Positions 1-14,200 of a stretch of 64,000 bases of DNA are shown piece after piece. The notes under the pieces were generated by a model that had not been told where the DNA came from, did not search any database, and was given only the letters and a program-made list of their open reading frames with translations. The translations under genes were made by a program, and so were the position numbers. Each line of letters starts with the position of its first letter. Position 1 is the stretch's first letter. Source of the stretch: Elgaria multicarinata webbii (Eukaryota; Chordata; Lepidosauria; Squamata; Anguidae); contig NC_086182.1 of the NCBI RefSeq assembly GCF_023053635.1, positions 29,559,501-29,623,500 of the forward strand, in the 5' to 3' direction.

Positions 1-1088
1 CTGAAGGACCTTTGATTAATTTGTACGACTGTCTTATAGGAACAGATGAAAAGCATTTCTGGATCCATTTTTGCAACAGGTACATAATGCTCTTGAGGAC
101 TGTGACTTTTGCAGCCCCACCGCACACAATTGGCTGTACGATGGTCTTCCTTTGATGATCATTAATGCAAATCATAGGGGTTTGAGAAACACATTCCGAT
201 TGACATGGAAATTGCTGTCATTTTAATAGGCTCTGGTGGCTATCCAGCTGGCCGCTTGCCATTTTGAAGAAATGTGTAATTTGGATGGTTTTCCCCTCCT
301 CGTTGTCGAAACGATTAAAGCTGTGGAAAAGAAGGATGTGGCTAGTGTTTCAGATTGGCTCCTGGGGGAGTACAAATTGCAAAGAAATTGAATGTCCCTT
401 TTGCCATCAAAGCTAAAATAGTGTGTTAGAGCTACAAAAGCTGAGATGGGCAAGATGGTTCCTCTGATAAACAAATGGCAAACCCTGTGCCCCACTCATC
501 TGTCGCTACCTTGGGATGAACAATGTTTAACTGTTAATGATCAACATTTCAATATTGATGGAGGGGGAAAAATAAACATTACTGCTCTCAGGTTTGTACT
601 GCTGTTTCCATATAGCCTGGAAGCTTCATGATTTTGATGATACATCATTTAGACATGTGTGTTATCATCAGAGATGTGGAGTGAATGATGAATGGAGACC
701 CGCAAAAAAATATCCCAAATCCACAGTTGGGTAGTACCTTTATTAAGACCAACTAAAATACCAGAAAAGCTTGTGCTAGAATTCAAGTTCTCCATAACTT
801 TTTGTCAAGCTAAGTGGTTAGAGAGGGAAAAAAAGAGCAGAAGAAGAGAAAAGTCCAACAAGTCCATTGATGGGAAGCCATTATGGTCTTTAACACCACT
901 GAACCCTAATTTTATTGCTGGTACAACATGGTGTGTGGTACTTGGTAAGTCAATTGGACCACATTCCCATGGGTCCTCCTGTTTCTCTGGTTCCCCTGTC
1001 CATTTGGGATTTTCTGTGCACACTTTTCCTACCCTGCTCTTCTTGAAATAAGGCTGTGATGATGATGTCTCCTCCTCCCATTGCGCAG
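1..1088. other. Intron or upstream sequence with no recognised exon
   Basis: No cysteine-rich reading frame bounded by AG and GT is visible on either strand here. Exon 1 begins in phase 0 in mid-repeat, so this is probably the intron leading into it. Confidence 0.6.
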
Positions 1089-1280
1089 GAACCTGGGTCC
1101 ATGTCCTGCTCACCCTGCCTTGTTGGGCACTACTGCTCAGACATGAACACCAGCAGGGAGGCCATGGTGCATATGATGGTCTGCCCAGCAGGTATGCTTT
1201 GCCCTGAAGGACTGGCAGCTGCTCCAAATGTCAGTGGCCACGCCTGCCCAAGAGGCTACTATTGCCCACAGGGGGATGTC
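1089..1280 (+). CDS. Exon 1: three cysteine knots
   Basis: 64 codons, phase 0 at both ends, acceptor ttgcgcag and donor gtaagt. It holds CLVGHYC, CPAGMLC and CPRGYYC and an NVS glycosylation sequon. It begins in mid-repeat (EPGSMSCSPC), so it is not the first exon of the gene. The second knot replaces the usual GLxxPxGxC spacer with an unusual methionine-rich stretch. Confidence 0.85.
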
Positions 1281-2918
1281 GTAAGTACTCTTGTTTTGAT
1301 TATTGCCATTTGCTCTTGTCCCCTTCTGATTCACTGGGCTGGGATGCTGCAGAATGAGGGGCTGGGGAGATACTGTAGTGTAGTACAAATGTCCCCAAAT
1401 GTTTTGGGTCATTGGGCACATTTGGAATTTTGAGAGACTGTCATGGGTGCTCTCACAAAATGGCTGCCATGGCAGGCAGAAGGACCTTGCCCATTCATGA
1501 AATGGCTGCCGGCGGGCATGGCCAGTCACAAAATACTCATTTCCCAGAAGGTCTACTAACGGTCCAAGACAGAGGCTGAAGTCCAAAACACAAGAACATT
1601 CTGTTGAACCCAAATGACTTTATGATGTTTAAGTTCACGGATCCTTGATCTACTTTAAAGAGCTGTCGTTAGGAGGTTTACTAAGATAATGTTTCACAAA
1701 TTGTCATGCAGTAACTTTAAAGATGAACAGATTTATTTTGACATAAGCTTTTTGTGACCCAGAGCCCACTTCATCAGATGCATACGTATTAACCTCTGCG
1801 AGCAGATATATATGGTTAAGGAGGGGCAGATGTAAACAGTGGGACCATGTGACTATGAAATGCATACAGTGCAGCCCGTGACATTCCAGAGCTCAACTAT
1901 GTACAAGCTAATCACAGTGCTCATTCCCAGCAGCAATAATAGATAAACTAAGATCACACCCTTCGTAGCTTTGCTGTTTACGTTTGACACTTGTACTGTA
2001 AGAGGAAACCACTGTCTTGATCCAGACCTCAACAAATAGACTCAAACTTATTGAGAAAGTATGTGGTGCTTTGAACACTCTTAAGTGCGTATAAAATGTT
2101 GCTGTTGTTAGAGTTTCAGAGCAGCTTCTCTTCTTTTTGCTTCCAGCATTCGCGTGCTAGGCCATGCCCTAATGGGACATATGGTGGTCAAAGGGGGCTG
2201 GGCAGAGCTGAGCAATGCTTGTTGTGCCCCATGGGCAAGTACTGCTTCAGAGAAGGGCGAGAACCCCAAGGAATATCTCAGCCTGTGAGTACTCCCATTC
2301 TGTCTCCTCCTTAAGCATACCCCACACACACTTCTTGAATGCTTATGCATTAGAGAGAGAAAGGCTCAGTTCAGACAACAAATTAGTCAACACAGTGTGA
2401 AAACTCCACTCGGTGGTTGAGGTTTTGGGGAGTACTCCTCACACATGTTCTAACTCCACCGTTGTGTGATTGTGGGCTACCATGGAGCAGAGTAAAATCC
2501 ATCACGATGTTTCATTGACAGTTCCTCCACCCTCTCTTCTCCCCTGGTCCTCCCAATGGTATCCCATCAGCCATTGTGGCAAACTGCCCCCCCCCCAAAG
2601 TAAAACACCACCAAAACAATCCTGGCAGCTCTCCTAGAGCGGCACTCACTGCTTTTGCCACTCTTGCCAGGAAACTCTGTAGTGAGTGGGAAAAGTCAAC
2701 TCAATACAACAGAAAACTCCCGACCCCTCCGCACAACACAATGGTTGTGCAGCATGGATATTCAGCATGGTGTGTTTCCCCCCAAAAAAAGCTCCACTGT
2801 GGGGTGGAGTTTTCCCGCCAGACAACACATTTCTCAACAGTGGTTTAAAAACTTCACCGTGGGGGGTTCTAAAACCACGGTTGAGAAATGTGTTGTCTGA
2901 ACTGAGCCAGAGAGAGAA

Positions 2919-2957
<39 letters not shown>

Positions 2958-5900
2958 TCTCCTTCTTATGCCTGCTCATTGTCTTCTTCATTGTGCTGGC
3001 TGGCTGGATTCTTCTATCCCTGTCATGAGGAATGTTGTATAATTAACAGCTCGTGTGTGTGTGCCTGTTTTCTTCTTAGACTGGAGATTGCCCCACTGGA
3101 TACGCCTGTCCCCCAGGGACAGGCTCCCCCTTCTCTTTTCCGTGTCTGCCTGGCTCCTACTGGGATAATTCCACGATGGATGGAGGAGATACATGCAAAC
3201 CATGTCCAGCTGGATTCTATTGTGACTCTGTTGCAATGACCCAACCTAAAATATGTCCACTGGTAAGTTGTTGGCAAAGAAAGGAATGTTGGGTAATTGT
3301 TATCAGACAAATGGGACCGTCCACAAAAAGTTGCTTTGTGGAATCCTTGGGTGTTATCTGCAAGATGGTGTCATTCTGCAAAAGCAAATAGCGCTAATGA
3401 CATTCCGCTGACTTGTTCCGTTGGGTGAGTGGTTGCTCATTATTACCCTTGTGCAAGCAGTTGTGCAAGCAGTTGCACAACCGATTGCAGAGTGGGTTGC
3501 ACAAGAGTTATGCACAATGGGTTGCACAGGCATAATGCACAACTGCTTGCTTAACCATGCTCACAGAAACCTAGTTTCCACTTGCCCAATGTCATCTTCA
3601 CTAACAGAATAACCCAGTTGGATACTGCCCCTTATGATCAAGTAGTGATGCCGCTACGTAATCTTAGACCCAGGGCTCCATAGTCTTACAGGGGGCCCTT
3701 TAGATGGCCATGTGCATTACTTCTGTTGTGAAGCACGCAACTCACATTTCTTTTCTCCCCTCAACCACCATTGAATGCTTTACAGCTGCTTCTACATTCC
3801 CGACAGGGTAGAACAATAACAACACTGCTGACATAAAAAAAAATACTCTGAGCATGCACTTTTTTTTGCATTTTAAACTCACTTAAATTATAGCACCATC
3901 ATGATTACAGGGATAAAATGGAGTTTGTTTGTGCTGCCAAAGATCAGGGTGGTCATTTTGGTCCCTGCTGGGCTGCAGGACCCTCAACCTTGGGCCCATG
4001 TCTCAGCCTTAGCTGCCACAGTGTGTGTTCAGGATTCCAACCAGCTATGCCCTCTTCTGTGATATTCCATTCCATCACCAACCCCCCTTCCATTTTTCTG
4101 GTTTGTTTGTTGTTTGTTGTTTTTCTTCCACCACCATGGGCCTTTTTGATGCTCCTCGCACCCCTAGAGTTTCTTTTTTTCGCTTAAACTTTTTTTCTAC
4201 TTCTGCAAATGAGGATGATCAGGGGTCTGGAAACAAAGCCCTATGAAGAGAGACTGAAAGAACTGGGCAAGTTTAGCCAGGAGAAGAGAAGACTGAAGGG
4301 AGACATGATAGCACTCTTCAAAGACTTGAAAGGTTGTCACACAGAGGAGGGCCAGGATCACTTCTCGATCATCCCAGAGTGCAGGACATGGAATAACGGG
4401 CTCAAGTTACAGGAAGTCAAATTCTGGCTGGACATCAGGAAAAATTTCCTGACTGTTAGAGCAGTATGACAATGGAATCAGTTACCTAGGGAGGTGGTGG
4501 GCTCTCCCACACTAGAGGCCTTCAAGAGGCAGCTGGACAACCATCTGTCAGGGATGCTTTAGGGTGGATTCCTGCATTGAGCAGGGGGTTGGACTTGATG
4601 GACTTAGAGGCCCCTTCCAACTCTACTATCCTTCTTGTGCATGGATGGTGCCATTTTGAATACATCAGGATCCACATTGGGAGAATGCATTTGCTATTAG
4701 ACGCTGCATTATGTTACACAGCATCTTGGTGCTTTGTGGACATAAGGAGGTTGTTATGCTTTCCAGGGGTCTTACTGTGCCAGTGGCAGCTCCCAGCCTG
4801 AACCTTGTCCTGAGGGCACCTATGGCAACAGGAAGGGGTTGGTAGCCCAACAAGACTGCAATCCATGCAGAGCAGGCTTTTACTGTACTGCTCAAGGACA
4901 GACAGCCCCAACTGGTCGATGTGAGTCTGGGTTCTACTGCTGGAGCAGAGCAGTGTCACCAGTAAGTAAGTCTCTTGAATGGATGGCTGTTTGTTTGCTT
5001 TTTCAAAGTCATGTCGCGTGGAATTGAGTCCTTCCTATGCTGCCTTCCTGTAGCGTGCTAGCAATGTGTCTACTTTTGTTCCACTTCTATGTGCTTTGGG
5101 ACATTCATAGATTTAGAGCAGCAGAGGTGAAGCTCTTTCAGCTGAAGGACCAAATTTCATTTTGGAGAAGCTCTCAGGGGTCACTATAAGGAATGGGCCC
5201 AGCATCTCTGCAAAAGCTCTCCACAAAGGCATGGGAACAGAGTCAGGGTCCAGTGAAGAAAATGGGAAAGGGGTGGTGGAAGTGCCAGGAGATAGGGAAG
5301 GGTAACACTGGCAGAATCTTTCCAGATGCTGGCTAATCAGTTGGAGCAAAGCCAGCCAGAGACCTCTCCATTCATGGGAATGCAGGAACTTATGGTAGGG
5401 GAGGAGTTGGGAGTGGCAGACCCAAGAATCAGATGTTGGGTGAGGAGGGAGGAGCAACTTTGGGACATGAGACATTCAAAAATGTTGGCCAAATACCCAA
5501 ATTGCCAGTAAGTATATTTTAAGAGAGGGATTTCAACCTTTAGAATGGGGAAAAAACTGCACCAGTGATTGGTGGTTGTCAAAAGGGGCTGAAGTCAGGT
5601 GAAGAGATTGGACCTGTTCAGATGACACTCTAAGCCATGATTAGCCTGCTAACCATTTTGCAGCAAATGTTTAGTGAGCATGTTTAAACTGGTTATGTAG
5701 CCACCATGGTTCAGAATGGTTCTCATGACATGCTAATGCATGGTTCACATGACACACTAAGCCATAATGTTTCACTCAAAATGCTTAACCACTGTGGATT
5801 AGCATGTTGTCTGAACAGGGTCAATGTTGCCTTCTGTAGAACTCCAGATATGCCCCCTTCCAGGCCTGAAGTTCTACACCCCTGATTTGGAGCAACCTTG

Positions 5901-8900
5901 GATTCTTCCTTCTGTTGAGATCTCAGTATCCTCTCCCCAAATTCAGCTGCCCACAGATGGAGTCACTGGGAATATTTGCCCACCTGGAGCATATTGCCCA
6001 CCTGGATCTCCTGTACCCATCCTCTGCCCTCCGGGAACCTACAGCAACACCAGTGGGTTGAAAAAACAGAATCAATGTTTAGACTGTCCACCTGGGTGAG
6101 TTTGCTTTTCCATTCTGCAGGGGAGATTAGCTCAGATGCATTGTAACACCGTGACCCGCAAAGGCTGGAGACACTGGCCCAGGTTGAATCTCAGGTGCAC
6201 ACATCAAACGAATGGCTCATGGATATGAACCACATAAATATCTCCAGCTAGGTGCATGCTTTAGAACCTTTGGAATTGCAATGTTTCAAGTATATAGTGC
6301 CAGCTTACTGTATATCCCTTATGCAGCCTTCCTAGGGGAGTAGATTCACTCACATAAGTTATGAGATGCATTGATCTCCCTGTATTCCGAAGTGTTTCTT
6401 TTTAAAAAAGTTAATTGGAATTGGAGAATTATGAGCCACTCCTAAGTCTCCCATTGAAATCAAGAAGTCCGAAAAGTGCTTAACTGTGCTGGATTAAGAA
6501 TATAAAAAAGAATGACCTTGCTGGATCTGACCAAAGGTCTGCTTAGTCTACCGTGTTAGTTTCAGCAGCTGTCTGCCAGCCAGAAGGAAAGTTCACACAG
6601 AGAGCCTTAAAGGTATGTCAATTCCCCTTTTGGCATGACCTCCCAGTACTCAGAGTTATACTGCCTCTACTTTTCATTTGGGGCTATTGATTGTTGACAA
6701 ACTGGTCCTCCATGGATGTGTTCCATTCTTTTTGAAAAGCATCCAAATTGTGTCTGTTCATTTTATTTTCCCACGGACATTCATGGTCTTGAAGATGGAT
6801 CTGTTATGGAATTCCATCCAATCAAATTTCTCAGTTCAGAGTATGGTCCATTTTAAGGATAGATTTGTTTTATGTATTGACTAATTTATGGAGCAATCCT
6901 AACCCCACTGAAGGTTGGCTTCATGGTGGCTCTCTCTCTCTCCCTGATACAAAATAAAACAAGGTCACCATTTAAAAAACAAAACAAAACTAGAAGTTAA
7001 AACAAGTTCCTCAACCTCATGACATTATAAAACTTTAGAGCCCTGTGACAATTGAAAAATCCTTTTGCCTGTTACTGGGGGAATTTCATAAGTAAGAGGT
7101 CACCATGAAGAAGCTCCTCTCCATGAATTCCACTTCAGATGGGGGAGATGCCCAGATTCTCTGCAGATCCCAGTGCATTGTGAATGAGAGTGTTCTCCAA
7201 TATAAGATACTTTCCCCCTCTAATACTAGGGCCATTCTGCCATGCCTGGAAAGGCCTGGGCATGGGGAGGCATTTGCGGGCGGGGTAAGGAGTGAGACGT
7301 GCCCTGTTGGGATTGGGAAAAATCAGGTGACGCCACCGGGCTGGGAGGGGTTAAACACTTGTCTATAAAATTGGCTATTACCCCTCCCAGATCCTTCTTG
7401 TTCACATGGCTCCCTCCTTCCCTCCCTGTAGGCAGTGTGAGTTCTCTGATCGCCATTCGGGGCCGAGTAGGAATTTTTTACTCATGTTCTAAAATTGTGC
7501 ATGAGGTTTTTTTTTGCCTACTCCACACTGTAAGACAGCCTGGGAGCATAAATAGGTTGATTTGGCAATCTCTTGTTAATTTGGTCACATTTGTTTGGGG
7601 GCAGGTAGGAACGGGCATCCAGAGGGATTTTAGAATGGTGAGCATTCTCGGGCACTGTTGTGGTGACTGGTAATTCCTGAGGTCTCCCAGCATTGAGCCC
7701 CACAGCCGGGCTGGGAGATAAGGATTACCTCTGAGGCCAACCCTTCTCACCCACCTTAAGCCTCGCGACCTGGGTTGGGGGTGACACCGGAAGGTCTCTC
7801 TACTCTGAAAGGGGCAGCCAGCGGGAGGGTGAATTGTACAGCGTCAACCCACAGGCCATGAATGGCTCGCCCTACACAGAAAGGTCTGTAAACAGGCCAG
7901 GCTGGATGCCCTATAGGACACCCTTTGCAGATCTTTAATAAATGTGGCCCTGTTTAAACCCAAAGTTCTGTGTGTTGCCTCTTCATTTATTGACCTCTGT
8001 CCCGCAAGGTTTTACTGTGATGGGACAAAGACACACGCTCCCACTGGACTTTGCAAACCTGGTTATTTCTGTACTGGCGCTGCCAAAACAGCCACCCAAA
8101 TGATGGCAAAAGAAGGGCATTATACATTGGAAGGCGCTGCCCAGCCAGAACTCTGCTCTCCAGGGAGTTTCCAGCCGGTAAGCGGACTCAACAGAGTGCT
8201 CCTGACTTACAGATAAATAATGCAGCCAGAATTGTTTTCCGATAAATTTACAATCAAACAAACTACATACAGATCTAGGCTCCTACAACGTGATGCATGT
8301 CTTTGCTGTTTGTCTTTTAAGAGCACCAAGCTTTAATTAGTTTAATCAGTAAATTAATCAACCAGAGCTTTAGTTGATTAATAGGCAGAGGCAGCTTTTA
8401 ACCAGCGAGACTGGGAAATTAGGGCAAGCTTGTTTGCTTTTGAAACTGTTGTGGTATGCTGTTCTAATGAGGAATGGAAAACAACGTAGTAAGGATGGCT
8501 TGACTGTTAGTGATAGTAGCTTATTTTATTACAAAATTGTAAATTGGCTCATGGTTCAAATTGGCACCTATATTCAGATGTGGATGTACTTCTCACAATG
8601 AATCGAGTGGTCATTCACTAACAAGGCAGATGACTGATCATTTTTTAAAAAATCTGTAATTGGCTGACATGACAGCCCGGATTTTTTTGTTCCAGTCTTG
8701 ACTTACTTTCTACCACTAACTACTCATATCTCTCTGGTAGAGTAGTCTGTAGGCTAGCTGATGATAGCTACTTTGCTACTGGTAGGGATGGAGAAACTGG
8801 TCTATTTCTAGTCCATGGCAGTTTTGACGTGTGCTCGTGTATAAGTCCATTCAATTACATTCCTGTGTTCATCTTTGTTTGTTTGTTTAAATCTGCATGG

Positions 8901-11215
8901 AAAAAAATTAATTTGTATTTTTGAATGCACCCCTTCAAAAAAAAATTTCTCAATGTGTCCTCTTCTAAAATTATTTTATCTTCAAAAAAAAGATAGTATA
9001 TGTATTTTCATACTTTTTTTTTTTGAGCTAAGGACTGCATCATAAAATGTGTAGAAGTGCAAAATTTCAATGACAACTATGTGTTCTGATTCACATCCTC
9101 ATCCAGGAGGTGTGAATCAGGTTTGCTTCCTACACAATGAGGGGCTAAGAAGAATCTTCACACATGATCTAAATCAACCCACAGAAGAGCTAAATCAACC
9201 CAGACAAAAGACACAACACAGAGCATTTTCATCTCTTCCATCGAACCAGAGATCCATTAAGCCTTGGGCTTAGTAGTTGAGCGAGTGAACGTGTTAAACT
9301 TCCTTTTTCTCATTGTCACCTGAAGCCTGAGTATGACCTTTTCCACAATCTCTCATCATTTTTCTAGAATCTAGCACAGTCTGCCTGCATTGAATGCCCA
9401 GCAGGGATGTTTTGCAATCACACTGGCCTGGTGGAACCCTTGGTTTGCCCCAAAGGGCATTATTGCCCTGCTGAGAGTATTCTACCTCTACTTTGCCCAC
9501 CGGTAAGATATTCTAGAACTGTAACAGATTTCTCAATTTGAAGAAACCCAGGGGAAAGCCATTGAAGACAAAGATAACCATGACGGCTCACAAGAAAGTT
9601 TCCAAATTCCATAGAAGGGCAATACCTTTATTATGGTGATTTTGGTTGACCTAATAAAGATCCTGCCCTACTATGGACATAGGCAATTTAGGAATCTCAT
9701 TCTAATATGAACTTGTCACCTTCGATTCCAGAGCTACAGTGAATACATTGTCATCAGGTTAACACCTTCCTCTATTTCCCGGCATTTAATGGAATATGAT
9801 GGGCTCTTTAACACATCTGTTGAATTATGGTTGTCACCGATGTTTTATTAGTTGTTTTATGGTGTCATGGTATTTTATTAATACTTGTTTTGGCTGGTTT
9901 AAATTGTGGATGCTTTCATATGTACATTTACAATGCCGCAATCCTATATACATTGATGCAGATGCAGCTAATGCATTATTTATTTATTTATTATTTTATT
10001 TTTGGTCTGCAAATAACTTTGCAAGCTCTGCATCATATGGACGTTGACCACCGATTGTGTAAGAGTCTGTGAACTGAGTGTCAACAGGGTAATTCTGTTC
10101 AAAAACTAATCGAAAGAAATTTCTTATACATTCCTAGGCATGGGAGTGGAGTGGGGAGTCAGATATGAAGTTAAACATGCACAGATTCTGACAAATCTTT
10201 GATAGAGTTCTAGATGGTGCGACAATGAAAATCCGGTTTTGTGTGCCTAGAGTTTCCCTTGGCCATTGACATATTTTCCTCCATTTTATTCAGGGCACTT
10301 ATTCAGACATCTTGGGTGGCACTGGAGTAGGCACCTGTAAGCTATGTCCAGCAGGCATGTACTGCAGCAAATCTGGCCTGGCGGTGCCCGAAGGATTTTG
10401 TCAACCAGGGTATTATTGTCTCCAAGGAAGCAGTAGTGCCTCCCCAGTAAGTCACTTCTGGTGTCCCCCCACTATTCTAATCAAGAACGCAACCCTTGTT
10501 TAAGGGGGGAGCCCTGTCTCTGTCCAGATCTGTGGGCTGAGAAACCCAGGTGGGTTCTTGGCCACATGTATCTTGGCCTAGGATCGAACCTTTTAGCTCT
10601 AGCCAAGCCAATAACTTCAAGGTGAGAGAGGTATGTTGGAGGTCTGTTGAAGCTGTCATTAGAGGCCACACAGGTTGAAGTACAGAAGATCAGTTTAAAA
10701 TCGTTATTGGGATCTGCCTGTGGGATGCAGAGAACATACAGAACAGGGGAAATTATAGAGCTTTTCTACACAAGCCTGCTGATTCACTGTATTTGCTTTT
10801 GGTTTAGTTGCAGAACATAGATCTGGGCATCTCATGAAGAACATTCCCTTCCCTGCTTTTCTATCACATAGCCTCTAGGTGGCACTGTGGTATAGCAAAA
10901 TAGCACAATTGCACAAGTAGAAAAGTGTTTCCTTTTGCTTTCACAAATGACACTACATTTTCCCTGCTCAAAAAATAAAATAAAATAATAAAAATGCCAA
11001 AAGTGCATTTTAAAAACAGAATTGAAACTGGAGGGTTGCAAAGACATCTAAAAGGACCCATGAACAGCTTTGAGTAGGTAATGATGAGGGCACAATAAAT
11101 GCCTAGTGTAAGAATGCAATGGTGGAGAACAGGAAAGGAAGAATCCGGTCGCTTAGTACAAATTCTGTGGCTTCATAAAAGTCTCTGAGCCAATGAGAAT
11201 GCAACTAGGCTTTGT

Positions 11216-11251
<36 letters not shown>

Positions 11252-14200
11252 TATAGCACCATCAATGTACATGGTGCTGTACAGAGTAAAACAATAAATA
11301 GCAAGACCCTGCCGCATAGGCTTACATTCTAATAAAATCATAATAAAACAATGAGGGGAAGAGAAAGCACCAAACAGGCAGTATAAAAGTCAGAACAAAA
11401 TCAAGTTTTAAAAGCTTTAGGAAAAAGAAAAGTTTTTAGCTGAGCTTTAAAAGCTGCGATTGAACTTGTAGTTCTCAAATGTTCTGGAAGAGCGTTCCAG
11501 GCGTAAGGGGCAGCGGAAAAAAATGGACGATGCCGAGCAAGAGAAGTAGAGACCCTTGGGCAGGTGAGAAACATGGCATCAGAGGAGCGAAGAGCATGAG
11601 CGGGGCAATAGTGTGAGATGAGAGAGGAAAGATAGGAAGGAGCTAGACAGTGAAAAGCTTTGTAGGTCAACAGGAGAAGTTTATATTGGATTCTGAAGTG
11701 AATTGGAAGCCAATGAAGAGATTTCAGAAGTGGAGTAACATGGTCAGAGCGGCGAGCCAAGAAGATGATCTTAGCAGCAGAGTGGTGAACAGAGTGATGT
11801 CCAATCAGTTGCTCTTAGTGTGTGTGTGTGTGTGTGTGTGTGTTTGTGTCTTACTTTGAGTCCAGGCAATTGGCTGCAGTTGGAGAAGCAAGTCTGTGGT
11901 CAATCAGACTCCAGATTTGGATGATCCCTGATTTATCACCTGAGTGCTCCCTTTACATCTTAACAATTACATGCTCCACATGATTGTGGGGCCCTTGTCC
12001 CTAAGTTGCCCTCTTTCTGTTTTCCGAGGCTGGGCTCCCTTTCGGTGGCCCTTGTCCTGCAGGGCATTACTGCCCTGCTGGCACAAAACAGCCCAGAGAA
12101 ATGCCCTGCCCAGTTGGGACATGGAATGAGCAGAAAGGAAGCCGGGATTCGAGCTGGTGCTTACCTTGCCCACCTGGGTTCTTCTGCAGCAGTCCAGGCC
12201 GTGTTTCCCCAACAGGTCCATGCGCTCCAGGTGAGAGGGTATAATTTTCTTTTGGGGGAAGGGGGTGGAATTCATTTGGGAATTGACCTTGACTTGCAAC
12301 TGTAAGGGGAAGTCTCAAAACGGAAGCCAAAAGGCCTTGCTTAGATATGTGCAGATACTTATTGTTTTATTCAAATGTATCCAAATGTAATATCTGCATG
12401 ATATCAGCCGGTGTGGTATAGTCCAGGGGTGGAGAACAGGTATACCAAGATCTGTTGATAGATCTCTTGGTGATTTGGAGTAGGTTAGCCAGGGTTTCTG
12501 ATTTCCAATTGCCTAATAATGGCAGCAATCACTACCTTTTAAATTAGGTTGCCCAACCATGCTCTCCCGTTCCTTATCGCTAATCTGGCTTGAACTGGAT
12601 AACCTTTCAGATAAAGAACACTTCCAAATAGAGGACTGCCCTCTGTAAAATAGCACACATGACCACCCTATCATTTAATGATGCCATTATTAACCCCCCC
12701 TCTTTCATGTTACATTGTGTTTATATTTTGTGTTTATATTTTGTATATTATAGTATATCTTATTGGCCCCATTCAGAAGACACCTTCAACCATGGCTTTT
12801 AACCATGGTGGTTAAGCCAGAAAGCCAGGCTGTGTTCAGAAGACACCCTAAACCATGGTTTTAACCACAGTGAATAAGACCTTTTGCTTTATTTACCATG
12901 GTTAAAGGCGTGGTTTAAGATGTCTACTGAATGCAGCCTGGCTGTCTGGCTTAACCACCATGGTTAAAGCTGTGGTTTAAGTTGTCTTCTGAATGGGGAC
13001 ATTGTATAATATATCTTTTTCCTTCCCTGCTTCGTAGTGCCCAGTAATCATGAGCAAATCAATGATGAAGAACTGAATACTGGGTGTTGCAGTCAACTAA
13101 TGAAGAACAGAGATGTGTGAACTGTCCTTTTGCAGTAAACCGTAAAATATGGTGTGCTTGGTCATTCCTAGATGGATCCCCTTCTGCAATAAGATTTGGT
13201 TTGTTTTCTGCTTTCAGGCTTTTTCTGCAGAGGTGGGACCCGAACTGCCAGGCCAGTGGATAGGGTCACTGGAGACACGTGCCCCAATGGTCACTTCTGC
13301 CCTGGGGGCTCAGCAGTGCCATCTCCATGCCAAGATGGGGAGTACAGCCCAATAACAGGTCAGGTATGAGAGGGTATCTCCAGACATGGCTCACAGGAGT
13401 TAGGCAAGCTGCTTTCAGCTCGAATTTGATTGGCTCAGAATGAAAGCAAGCGGTTTCTCCAAGAACTCAGAAAACAGTGTGGCGTATTTTTGAGCCAACC
13501 CCAATTCAGCCTACCCCACCCTAAGGTCTTGTCCCCCAGCCCCCTGATCCCTGCAAATCCTCTCCCCCTTCCCTTCAAATCCAATGTATCAGGCTGTCCC
13601 TCCAGCACCACTGGCAACAAACCATAGCAATGTGGAGGAAGCGAGGGAGGAATTTCTCCCCCTGTGCCAGCATTTGGCAAAAAGTAGCCCCTGGGAAATC
13701 TGGTTTTCCCCAGGGCTACTGATATTTAAATCTCAGCTGAAGAAGAATGTGTGTGTATGTGTTGAATACTTGCATCATATTTGAACTCTCGAGACTCATA
13801 TTTTCAAGCCCCGAAATACAAATCTCAGCAGCATCACTACTTGTTAGCCTTACTGCCATTTTGGTACCAGAAATCCATTTTTGGCTGTAATGTTCTGGAT
13901 CATCTCCAAGGACAGGATCAGGAAGAGGAGAGCACAATTACATACTGTAGCTCAGGGTTTTTCTTTTTCTTTTATTTCCCTAGGTCAAGAAGAATGCTTC
14001 CCATGTCCAGCTGGCCTTTATTGTAAAAATGGTGTAAGGTACCACTGTCCACCAGGTTTTTTCTGCCCACCAAAGACTGGAGCTTCCCTGTATCCCTGCC
14101 CTCCTGGGACTTATAACCCGACCTCAGGTATCGACCGAGGTGAGAGATGCCAGCTGTGCCCTGCAGGTAAGCAACCATCTCAGAATATCGACGTTGTCGC

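Noticed and set aside
40-79. Small AG-to-GT bounded segment as a possible exon
   Set aside because: It has no cysteine and does not fit the repeat pattern, so there is no support beyond the dinucleotides.
11401-11760. 119-codon minus-strand frame with conserved-looking protein
   Set aside because: It is the C-terminal remnant of an L2-clade LINE, matched by a second copy at 36038-36433, not a host gene.
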